This document shows positions 17,468 through 23,561 of a stretch of DNA of 27,962 nt, piece after piece; positions within the stretch are counted from its first letter, which is position 1; each line of letters starts with the position of its first letter. Position numbers and translations under genes: made by a program. Origin of the DNA: JBFLXN01 sp040755715 [NCBI: Candidatus Edwardsbacteria bacterium] (GTDB lineage: Bacteria > Edwardsbacteria > AC1 > JBFLXN01). The stretch covers positions 1-27,962 of the forward strand of contig JBFLXN010000010.1 of assembly GCA_040755715.1 (NCBI GenBank). Reading direction: 5' to 3'. Below the pieces are notes generated by a model. It was not told where the DNA came from and did not search any database. It saw only the letters and a program-made list of their open reading frames with translations.

Positions 17468-17549
17468 CCCCTCTTGAGAGGGGGTAAGGGGGTGTGTAAT
17501 CCCCTCTTAAAGAGGGGTGTCCCGACGAAATGTCGGGACGGGGTGTGTA
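17468..17549. repeat. Two tandem G/C-rich repeat units, the second with a nested palindrome
   Basis: Unit 1 (17468-17500): hairpin CCCCTC-TTGA-GAGGGG, then GTAAG, then GGGGTGTGTAAT. Unit 2 (17501-17549): hairpin CCCCTCT-TAA-AGAGGGG, then a palindrome GTCCCGAC/GTCGGGAC (17519-17539) in place of the spacer, then GGGGTGTGTAA. The next base pair of unit 2 is already the start codon of the DUF559 gene. Confidence 0.85.
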
Positions 17550-17918
17550 ATGAAAATTTACTACAATCCGAAATTAAAAGAGCGTGCCCGAGAACTCCGA
17601 AATAATAGCACCTTATCTGAAGTATTGTTGTGGCAACATCTTAAAAACAAACAAATGATGGGTTGTGATTTTCATCGTCAAAAACCAATTGATGAATACA
17701 TTGTAGATTTCTTTTGCCCCAAGTTGGACCTCATTATTGAAATTGATGGCGAAAGTCACAGTGATAGAACTGAAGAAGACAAGAAAAGACAAGCAAGATT
17801 GGAGTCATTAGGTTTTCATTTTTTGCGCTTCTGGGATTCTGAGGTAAACCAAAATATGGAAGGCATTCTTTTAGCTATTGAAGAATGGATTAAGACACAC
17901 CCCTGTATCCCCTCTTGA
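17550..17918 (+). CDS. DUF559 (Vsr-like) endonuclease-domain protein
   Basis: 122 residues, the normal size for this family. The ATG at 17550 is chosen because the open frame extending to a GTG at 17517 is only repeat sequence. The domain is complete: NPKLKERARELRNNSTLSEVLLW with Glu24, DFHRQKP, then YIVDFFCP (Asp53), LIIEIDGESH (Glu64, Asp66, His70), and LRFWDSEV near the end. These are the conserved positions of the PD-(D/E)xK/Vsr-like fold, so it is probably a Mg-dependent DNA endonuclease or nickase; that activity is inferred. Inverted copies of one repeat flank the gene, almost touch its start codon, and supply its last residues and its stop codon (17916-17918, in a hairpin loop). No Shine-Dalgarno is present. 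This suggests a self-contained mobile unit. Confidence 0.85.
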   Translation: MKIYYNPKLKERARELRNNSTLSEVLLWQHLKNKQMMGCDFHRQKPIDEYIVDFFCPKLDLIIEIDGESHSDRTEEDKKRQARLESLGFHFLRFWDSEVNQNMEGILLAIEEWIKTHPCIPS

Positions 17919-17926
17919 TAGAGGGG
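17895..17926. repeat. Inverted G/C-rich repeat unit overlapping the end of the DUF559 gene
   Basis: ACACACCCC, then TGTAT, then hairpin CCCCTCT-TGAT-AGAGGGG (17909-17926). It is the reverse complement of the unit type at 17468-17549, so the GTGTGT ends on both sides point inward to the gene. Confidence 0.85.
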
Positions 17927-17941
17927 ACTGCACCCACAAAT

Positions 17942-18027
17942 CCCCTCTTGAGAGGGGGGGGAAGGGGGTGTGTCATCCCCTCTTGAGAGAATGTAACACA
18001 CCCCTATATCCCCTCTTGATAGAGGGG
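17942..18027. repeat. Gene-less pair of inverted repeat units
   Basis: A direct unit (17942-17976: CCCCTC-TTGA-GAGGGG, long G-run, GGGGGTGTGTCAT), a fragment CCCCTCTTGAGA (17977-17988), then an inverted unit (17996-18027: ACACACCCC, TATAT, CCCCTCT-TGAT-AGAGGGG). The arrangement equals that around the DUF559 gene but without a gene between the arms, as in a MITE. Confidence 0.8.
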
Positions 18028-18036
18028 ACTATAAAT

Positions 18037-18714
18037 ATGGTCAATTCTAAGCAAAAGCCATTTGATGAAATATTAAAAATTACTAAAGGGGAAAAGAAAC
18101 ATTTTCTTGTCGGCTGTTCTGAGTGTGCCACTATTTGTAAGAGTGGTGGTCGAGAACAACTCCTGGAAATGGAGCGTCTCTTGCGCCAGGCGGGGAAAAA
18201 AATCACTGGTCTGGTAGTGCTGAAGTTAGCCTGCCATGATTTGAATACTAAAGTTTCACTCAAACATTACGCGGAGGAAATCAAACTCGCTGATTCCATT
18301 TTATCCTTCGCTTGTGGTGTTGGAACTCAGACGGTTCAAGAATTTGTGGAGAAGATTGTTCATCCTTGTGTGAATACACTCTTTGTCGGGCATATTAAAC
18401 GATTTGGCGAATTTGAAGAAAGATGCGTGATGTGCGGTGAATGTATTTTAGACCAAACTGCTGGCATTTGTGTCTATGCCCGTTGTCCCAAGGGATTAGT
18501 TAATGGCCCTTGTGGTGGAGCTAAAGATGGAAAATGTGAAGTCAATTCAGAAATAGAATGTATCTGGCAACTCATCTACGAACGATTGAAGAAAGCAAAG
18601 AGTCTAAACAAGATTCCATTTCCCCTCAATCCACGGGATTATACTAAAATTGTCTCTCCCCGTCAGCTAAAAATTAATGTTACTTCATTAAAGACGAAAG
18701 GCTCCCGGAAATGA
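18037..18714 (+). CDS. metV: MetV-type zinc-binding partner of methylenetetrahydrofolate reductase
   Basis: 225 residues from the ATG at 18037; the open frame further upstream is repeat sequence. The MTHFR C-terminal-type domain (PF12225) is recognised by its cysteine pattern: CSECATIC at about 27-34, then RCVMCGECILDQTAGICVYARCPKGLVNGPCGG at about 129-161, and KCEV. In acetogens MetV is the obligatory small subunit of the MetVF complex that reduces methylene-THF to methyl-THF for the Wood-Ljungdahl methyl branch. The stop overlaps the metF start (ATGA), so the two are translationally coupled. No Shine-Dalgarno is visible: the 10 bases before the ATG follow directly on a repeat unit, so expression may have been altered by the repeat insertion. 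Confidence 0.85.
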   Translation: MVNSKQKPFDEILKITKGEKKHFLVGCSECATICKSGGREQLLEMERLLRQAGKKITGLVVLKLACHDLNTKVSLKHYAEEIKLADSILSFACGVGTQTVQEFVEKIVHPCVNTLFVGHIKRFGEFEERCVMCGECILDQTAGICVYARCPKGLVNGPCGGAKDGKCEVNSEIECIWQLIYERLKKAKSLNKIPFPLNPRDYTKIVSPRQLKINVTSLKTKGSRK

Positions 18715-19604
18715 ACTCTGTGGTGAAAGGTTTTAAGATGAAATCTTTTGCAGAAAAATTATTAGAGAAAAAACCCTTGATCACGGCAGAATTCTGGATT
18801 GACGAAAAGATTGACCAGAACAGTATTCAGCAAAGGGTAAAATTTTATGACGAAAGAATAGATGCACTAAATGTCGTTGATAATCCCGGCTCAAATGTGC
18901 GCACTTCACCAATAGTAGTAGCACATCTTTTGCAGGAATTGAATCTTGAACCCATTGTTCATCTCACCTGTCGGGACCGCAATCGGTCAGCCTTAGAATC
19001 AGACCTTTTAGGAATGCACCTTTTAGAATTAAAAAATGTCTTGGCGCTAAGTGGAGATTATCCTACTCTGGGCAATCGTCCGCAAACAAAACCAGTCTTT
19101 GACCTGGATTCGGTTCAATTATTAGGACTGATTCAGAAGATGAAGGAGGAACAGAATTTTCTATTCTGTGCTGGAGCGGTGATAAATCTTAATCCAGAAC
19201 AAGTGGAATGGCAAATCCTGAAGATGAATCAAAAGATAAAAGTCGGAGCAAGATTTTTCCAAACTCAACCAATCTGGAAGGTAGAGGATTTTATTAAATT
19301 CAAATCCGCAATCCGTCCCGACGAGTCGGGACAATCCGCCATTCCCATTTTGGCCGGGATTTTGGTCCTCAAATCAGCTAAGATGGCAAAGTTTATCAAT
19401 GAACATATACCTGGTCTGACTATTCCCACAAATATTGTGGAAGAAATGGAAACGGCCACGGACCAGAAAGAAAAGGGAATTGAAATTGCCACAAGATTAG
19501 CCAGAGATTTGATTACTCTCGCTGAGGGAATTTACCTAATGACTATGGGGGCAGATGAGAAAGTAGCAAAGATTTTAGAACAAATCAAAATACTTCTCAC
19601 TTGA
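18711..19604 (+). CDS. metF: Methylenetetrahydrofolate reductase
   Basis: 297 residues in a TIM-barrel MTHFR fold: PLITAEFWID, the ALNVVDNPGSNVRTSP segment, HLTCRDRNRSAL, LLELKNVLALSGDYP and GARFFQTQPIW. It reduces 5,10-methylene-THF to 5-methyl-THF using flavin, feeding methionine synthesis or, with MetV, the Wood-Ljungdahl pathway. The start at 18711 overlaps the metV stop by four bases; an internal ATG at 18738 with AAAGG upstream is an alternative. Residues 202-208 (RPDESGQ) are encoded by an 18-bp perfect palindrome inserted in frame before the conserved PILAGIL strand, where related enzymes have a variable loop. The enzyme otherwise looks intact. Confidence 0.9.
   Translation: MNSVVKGFKMKSFAEKLLEKKPLITAEFWIDEKIDQNSIQQRVKFYDERIDALNVVDNPGSNVRTSPIVVAHLLQELNLEPIVHLTCRDRNRSALESDLLGMHLLELKNVLALSGDYPTLGNRPQTKPVFDLDSVQLLGLIQKMKEEQNFLFCAGAVINLNPEQVEWQILKMNQKIKVGARFFQTQPIWKVEDFIKFKSAIRPDESGQSAIPILAGILVLKSAKMAKFINEHIPGLTIPTNIVEEMETATDQKEKGIEIATRLARDLITLAEGIYLMTMGADEKVAKILEQIKILLT
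19315..19332. repeat. Perfect palindrome GTCCCGAC-GA-GTCGGGAC inside metF
   Basis: An 8-bp stem with a 2-base loop, 18 bases long (six codons' worth), so the frame is kept. Both sides carry AATCCG, a possible short target duplication. The same arms appear in the intergenic copy at 17519-17539. Confidence 0.85.
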
Positions 19605-19762
19605 GAACAACTGAAGAGTTTTTTAATCCAAAGATAAAGAAGATCTTATTTTTCTGTGTATTCAGTGTATTCAGTGGTGGACTTGAAGGATTTTCCTTGA
19701 TATATAAATAAAAATCTGATAGACTAAATTACAGAACCACAAACTCTGTGGGAGGCTAAAAG
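19605..19762 (+). other. Gap with TTCAGTG microrepeat before the hybrid kinase
   Basis: Contains a degenerate tandem of TGTATTCAG units at about 19655-19678, reminiscent of the right arm at 6507-6532, then the candidate promoter at 19697-19725 and the GGGAGG ribosome site at 19750-19755. Confidence 0.5.
19697..19725 (+). promoter_or_regulatory. Candidate sigma-70-type promoter for the signalling block
   Basis: TTGATA (19697-19702) and TAGACT (19720-19725) are 17 bases apart, 38 bases before the start codon at 19763. Confidence 0.4.
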
Positions 19763-21361
19763 ATGAATGAAAGAGAAATGACCGCCAAAGACAGCTTTAT
19801 CCTAATAGTTGATGATGACTCGCGCTTCCGGAAAATTTTAGAGTTTACCTTGAAGGAAAGTGGCTACCACCCCTCCTCAGCTGAGAATGGAATTAAGGCA
19901 CTGGAATTGATGAAAGAGAAACACTATGACCTTATCCTCGCTGACCTGAAGATGCCTGGAATGAATGGGATAGAATTTCTCCAGCGAGTCAAGGAGATAA
20001 ACCCTAACATTGAAGTAGTGATGATAACTGCCTATGCCAGTATCTCTTCAGCCCTGGAGGCGATGAAACTCGGAGCCTACGACTATATCACCAAACCGTT
20101 CAAAAGAGAAGAAATACTACCGGTTATTGAGAGAGCCTTAGAAAAAATACGATTGGAAAGAGAACGGCTTCAATTGCAAGAAACACTCAGTCTTTATCAG
20201 GTTGCTAAAGCACTCACTTCTACCTTGGAAAAAGAGGAGATTCTCAAACTGATTGTTGAAATTGCGAGGACTGAACTGAAGGTGGACGAAGTAATCCTCT
20301 ATCACTGGGATGAAAAGAGTAAATTTCTAAAACTCTCAACCACTTCAGGTATTGACCTTTCTTGCGAGTCTAAAGACTCTCGTCTTGAACTCATTCGCCG
20401 AACCATTGAAAAAGGCAAAGTTTTCCAGATGCAAGACAAAAGATGGAATAACGGAGCAGAAGGCAAAATTCCTGATGTTTTCTCTGCTTTATCTTTACCT
20501 TTAAAAGTTAGAGAACAATGCCTCGGCGTCTTGTGGATTGCCATCAAGACTGCCGGAAGGAATTTTCTGCCCGGTGAAGTTAGGAAGGCTGAACTGTTAG
20601 CAAATATCGCCGCTGTGGCTCTCAATAATGTCTTTTTAATCCAGTCATTGAATCAAAGCCTTCAACAGATTGCTACTTATCAAGAACAATTGATGCAATC
20701 AAGCAGATTGGCTATAGTTGGGGAGATGGCCGCCAGTATCTCTCACGAAATTAGAAATCCACTCTCCGCCATTACCTTAGGCCTAGAATATTTGCGGATG
20801 ATTCTCAAAGATGATGAGAAAAACAGAGAAGCTCTAGCCACCCTTTCCGAAGCGGCTGATTCTTTAGATAACCTAGTGGAAAACTTAGTCGGTTTTGCCA
20901 AAAAGCACCAGCCAATTTTTGAGCCGCTGGAAATCAATCACACCACAGACAAAGCCCTGAGTTTAGTTCATTATCATCTGACCAAGAATAAAATCAAAGT
21001 AGTAAAAGAATACGCTGAGAAACTTCCTTTGATAATAGGCGATGATGCCCAACTGCAGGAAGTCTTCATTAACATAATTCTTAACGCTAAGGATGCAATG
21101 CCCGAAGGAGGAACTTTAACCTTGATCACAAATGAACAGAAAAATAAAATTGTGGTGGAAATAAGAGATACTGGTTGTGGTATCTCTGAAGAAAATCTAG
21201 GGAAAATTTTTGAATCATTTTATACCACTAAGAGTAAAGGCACAGGTCTGGGACTTTCTATCAGTCACAGCATTATCAAAGGACATCACGGCAAAATTAG
21301 TGTCAAAAGTAAAGTTGGCCAAGGAACTACTTTTACTATTCATCTGCCAATAATAAAATGA
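19763..21361 (+). CDS. Soluble hybrid REC-GAF-histidine kinase
   Basis: 532 residues; GGGAGG lies 7 bases before the ATG. An N-terminal receiver (about 10-130) has the acidic pair DDD17-19, phospho-acceptor Asp61 (LILADLKMPG), MITAY and ITKPF. About 140-295 is GAF-like. The HisKA helix has His328 (SISHEIRNPLSAI), and the HATPase_c domain shows the N box (INIILNAKDAMP), G1 (IRDTGCGIS), F box and G2 (SKGTGLGLSIS). There is no membrane segment, so it works in the cytoplasm and its own kinase is probably gated by phosphorylation of the receiver and by a GAF ligand. The gene just downstream encodes an NtrC-type regulator that is the likely phosphotransfer partner. Stop and next start were probably once overlapped (see 21358-21462). 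Confidence 0.9.
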   Translation: MNEREMTAKDSFILIVDDDSRFRKILEFTLKESGYHPSSAENGIKALELMKEKHYDLILADLKMPGMNGIEFLQRVKEINPNIEVVMITAYASISSALEAMKLGAYDYITKPFKREEILPVIERALEKIRLERERLQLQETLSLYQVAKALTSTLEKEEILKLIVEIARTELKVDEVILYHWDEKSKFLKLSTTSGIDLSCESKDSRLELIRRTIEKGKVFQMQDKRWNNGAEGKIPDVFSALSLPLKVREQCLGVLWIAIKTAGRNFLPGEVRKAELLANIAAVALNNVFLIQSLNQSLQQIATYQEQLMQSSRLAIVGEMAASISHEIRNPLSAITLGLEYLRMILKDDEKNREALATLSEAADSLDNLVENLVGFAKKHQPIFEPLEINHTTDKALSLVHYHLTKNKIKVVKEYAEKLPLIIGDDAQLQEVFINIILNAKDAMPEGGTLTLITNEQKNKIVVEIRDTGCGISEENLGKIFESFYTTKSKGTGLGLSISHSIIKGHHGKISVKSKVGQGTTFTIHLPIIK

Positions 21362-21462
21362 ATCATTATTCAATTAGCAATATAAAATTAGCAACTATCA
21401 ATGAATAAAAAATAATTTTGCAATGCTAATTGCTAATTTTACAATTTGCAATGAATCATTAT
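21358..21462. repeat. AT-rich quasi-palindrome with 13-bp direct repeats at its ends
   Basis: AATGAATCATTAT occurs at 21357-21369 and again at 21450-21462. Between them lies an AT-rich quasi-palindrome of AATTAGCA / TGCTAATT units. The first copy creates an ATGA overlap with the upstream stop and a 16-residue dead-end frame; the second is the actual start of the NtrC-type gene. Confidence 0.75.
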
Positions 21463-22839
21463 ATCTTAATTGTAGATGACCAGCCTGAGATAAGAAGTAT
21501 TCTCAGCCAGGTATTAGGATATGAAGGCTATAAGGTCATTAGTGCCCAAAACGGCAGAGAAGCCTTAGAGGCTAATAAAAACACGGCTTTTGATTTGGTT
21601 CTCTTAGACATTCAATTACCGGATATGAGTGGGATTGAAGTCTTGAATCAGTTAAGAGAAAGAAATCCGGAACTCTTGGTGGTGATGATTACTGCGTATG
21701 GCACAGTGGAATCGGCGGTGCAAGCAATGAAATTTGGCGCATACGATTACCTCCAAAAACCTCTGCGGGCAGACACAATTATCCTGGTTACCCGAAAAGC
21801 CCTGGAGCGAAAAAGACTCTTAGATGAGAATAAATACTTGCATGAAATCCTTGAGAAGAAATACGAATTCCAAAACATTATTGCCAAAAATAAGCGGATG
21901 TTGGAAATCTTTGAGTTAATTAAGAAAGTTGCGCCGAGCAAGACCACAGTCTTAATTGAAGGAGAAAGTGGCACTGGTAAAGAACTCATGGCCAAAGCCA
22001 TTCACTTCAACAGTCCGAGGCGAGAGGCAAAATTTGTTCCTTTGAATTGTGGGGGAGTCCCGGAAACCCTTTTAGAAAGTGAATTGTTTGGCTATGTCAG
22101 AGGAGCCTTTACTGGCGCCTTTGGTTCAAAGGTAGGACTTTTAGAAATAGCTGATAATGGCACCATTTTTTTAGATGAAGTGGCGACAATGCCGGTTTCT
22201 CTCCAGGTAAAACTTCTGCGAGTTCTTCAAGAAAATATCTTCTTTGCGGTCGGTAGCACTAAACCAATTGAAGTAGATATACGCATCATTGCTGCCTCCA
22301 ATCAGAACCTGGAATCAGCAGTGAAAGCAGGAATATTCCGGGAAGACCTTTATTATCGGTTAAATGTAATTCGCATCATCATCCCACCTTTAAGAGAGAG
22401 GAGAGAAGATATCCCGCTGTTAAGCAATCACTTTCTAACAAAATTTAACAAAGAATTAGGGAAAAAGATTGAAGGCTTTTCTAAATCAGCGATGGAATCT
22501 CTCCTGCGCTACGACTGGCCTGGCAATGTGCGGGAATTGGAAAATGCTGTAGAACATGCGGTTACTTTAGCCGGTAGCAACTTGATTGAGCCACAGGACT
22601 TCCCAGAACCAAGCCGTCTTTCGGCTAAAGCAGAAAATTTGTTCACCAATCTCAGTCTGCATCAAGCGAAACAGGAATTTGAGAAGCAGTATATCATTGA
22701 ACTCTTAAAAATTAATCATGGGAATGTCACTCGCACTGCCAAGATGGCTCAGATTGCCCGCCAGAATATGCAATTGAAACTGAAAGAATATGGAATAGAA
22801 CCTAAAGAATTTGCCATCAAAAAAGTCACAAAATCGTGA
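21451..22839 (+). CDS. Sigma-54-dependent response regulator, NtrC class
   Basis: 462 residues from the ATG at 21451 (an ATG at 21430 lies in the repeat and adds unmatched residues). The receiver, about 1-120, has D9-D10, Asp53 (LVLLDIQLPD) and LQKP. The AAA+ domain, about 145-380, has Walker A GESGTGKE, the sigma-54 contact loop GAFTGA, Walker B TIFLDEV, and R-finger region FREDLYYRLNV. A Fis-type helix-turn-helix occupies about 415-455 (HGNVTRTAKMAQIARQNMQ). When phosphorylated such proteins form rings that open sigma-54 promoters from upstream enhancers. It is encoded next to a hybrid kinase and upstream of the polysaccharide kinase, so surface polysaccharide genes are candidate targets; that is inferred. 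No Shine-Dalgarno is visible. Confidence 0.93.
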   Translation: MNHYILIVDDQPEIRSILSQVLGYEGYKVISAQNGREALEANKNTAFDLVLLDIQLPDMSGIEVLNQLRERNPELLVVMITAYGTVESAVQAMKFGAYDYLQKPLRADTIILVTRKALERKRLLDENKYLHEILEKKYEFQNIIAKNKRMLEIFELIKKVAPSKTTVLIEGESGTGKELMAKAIHFNSPRREAKFVPLNCGGVPETLLESELFGYVRGAFTGAFGSKVGLLEIADNGTIFLDEVATMPVSLQVKLLRVLQENIFFAVGSTKPIEVDIRIIAASNQNLESAVKAGIFREDLYYRLNVIRIIIPPLRERREDIPLLSNHFLTKFNKELGKKIEGFSKSAMESLLRYDWPGNVRELENAVEHAVTLAGSNLIEPQDFPEPSRLSAKAENLFTNLSLHQAKQEFEKQYIIELLKINHGNVTRTAKMAQIARQNMQLKLKEYGIEPKEFAIKKVTKS

Positions 22840-22850
22840 CTTTGTCGTAA

Positions 22851-22884
22851 AAATACGCCTTACGCCTAACGCTCTACGCTCTAT
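22851..22884 (+). repeat. Degenerate TACGC microrepeat
   Basis: Units such as TACGCCT, TACGCCTA, ACGCTC and TACGCTC run in a degenerate short-period tract just after the NtrC-type gene. It resembles other short-period tracts at 448-475 and 3261-3291 in style but not in sequence. Confidence 0.55.
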
Positions 22885-23001
22885 TGGTATGTAACAAAAA
22901 TACATTGGGTTTGTAGTTGCTCAATTTATTGAGCATTTTGTTGTAATGCCTGATAAATCAGGAGACTACAATAACCGAAATATTTATGTTACTGTCCACT
23001 A
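22884..23001. repeat. Nested palindromic repeat: outer arms with an inner cloverleaf
   Basis: The outer arms are imperfect inverted copies (TTGGTATGTAACAAAAATA at 22884-22902 and TATTTATGTTAC...CCACTA at 22981-23001). The inner element is TTGTAGT (22911-22917) with ACTACAA (22965-22971), enclosing hairpins GCTCAA-TTTA-TTGAGC (22919-22934) and CCTGAT-AA-ATCAGG (22949-22962). The outer right arm is nearly the reverse complement of 27841-27860. Confidence 0.7.
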
Positions 23002-23037
23002 TGTTTTTAGCGTCAGACGTTAAGTGTCAAGCATGTG

Positions 23038-23066
23038 TTGGACCTTGGCATACCTCTTGCTATACA
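23038..23066 (+). promoter_or_regulatory. Candidate extended -10 promoter for the lone receiver gene
   Basis: TTGGAC (23038-23043) and TATACA (23061-23066) are 17 bases apart, and TGC precedes the -10, an extended -10 feature. AAGGAG at 23088-23093 then serves the ATG at 23100. Confidence 0.5.
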
Positions 23067-23099
23067 TTGTCAATGGAGGGTTAACCTAAGGAGAAAAAG

Positions 23100-23561
23100 A
23101 TGCCAAGGAAAGTTTTGTTAGTTGATGATGAGCTGCTCATTTTTAAAATGGCTCAGTTAATATTAGAAAAAGCCGACTTTGTAGTGGACACTTGTGCCAA
23201 TGGGGCTTCCGCCTGGAACAAAATTCAGGAAAATCCACCTGATTTAGTCATTTCGGATTTGGTAATGCCTGAACTTGACGGATACGGCTTGTTAAAAAAA
23301 ATCCGGCAGGATAAGAGGACTGCCTCAATGCCGGTTCTTCTTTTGACAGCAAACCCCGTACCTTTCTTAAAACGATGCCTGAGAAGCAGTAGGACTCCGA
23401 TTTATATTGGAGTCAGCTACGGAGCTGATTATTATTTACCCAAGCCCTTTACCGCCTCAAGATTTCTCTCTAGCATCTGGCAGGTCTTTGAATCAATGGG
23501 TAAACCACTGCCACCAACTATTTTCTCTAAGATAAATGAAAAAGATTTATCTGGGCCGTAA
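23100..23561 (+). CDS. Single-domain response regulator with an inserted loop
   Basis: 153 residues with a good AAGGAG site. The receiver hallmarks are D9-D10, phospho-acceptor Asp53 (VISDLVMPELDG), Thr83 (LLLTAN) and Lys115 (YLPKPF). Between beta-4 and beta-5 a stretch of about 13 residues (around 92-104) is extra compared with the usual short turn before YGADYYL, and residues 98-105 are encoded by a palindrome (23393-23414). There is no output domain, so it likely relays phosphate or binds a partner. Its end overlaps the next kinase gene by 26 bases, so the two are co-translated and the kinase is a likely partner. Whether the insertion disturbs the phosphorylation switch (beta4-alpha4 region) is an open point. 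Confidence 0.88.
   Translation: MPRKVLLVDDELLIFKMAQLILEKADFVVDTCANGASAWNKIQENPPDLVISDLVMPELDGYGLLKKIRQDKRTASMPVLLLTANPVPFLKRCLRSSRTPIYIGVSYGADYYLPKPFTASRFLSSIWQVFESMGKPLPPTIFSKINEKDLSGP
23393..23414. repeat. Palindrome GACTCCGAT / ATTGGAGTC inside the receiver gene
   Basis: A 9-bp stem with one G-T wobble and a 4-base loop. The left arm is identical to the leader palindrome at 260-268. The codons stay in phase and encode RTPIYIGV in an otherwise compact loop. Confidence 0.75.

Larger units (their letters stand above)
17468..18027. mobile_element. Putative DUF559 repeat-nuclease mobile unit
   Basis: An inferred composite: inverted repeats, the nuclease gene, and a neighbouring gene-less repeat pair, lying between DUF4175 and metV. 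There is no transposase of a known family, no known att site and no clear target duplication. The mobile interpretation rests on the tight repeat-gene fit and the presence of both full and empty versions. Confidence 0.45.

Noticed and set aside
17517-17549. GTG start extending the DUF559 frame upstream
   Set aside because: The added residues are encoded wholly by the repeat and nested palindrome; the family domain starts at the ATG at 17550.
17468-18027. CRISPR array
   Set aside because: Repeats occur in both orientations, are unequal in length and have no regular spacers; no cas genes are present.
17878-18036. Upstream extension of the metV frame through the repeats
   Set aside because: The peptide is repeat translation (Pro/Leu/Arg-rich) without family similarity; MetV begins at 18037.
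21358-21408. 16-residue frame starting at the duplicated ATG
   Set aside because: It is a by-product of the duplicated start and AT-rich insertion; no similarity or independent ribosome site.
22905-22921. Sigma-54-like -24/-12 site (TTGG, then TTGC with correct spacing)
   Set aside because: It lacks the CAC part of the -24 element and lies inside a dispersed palindromic repeat; a better sigma-70-type promoter lies at 23038-23066.
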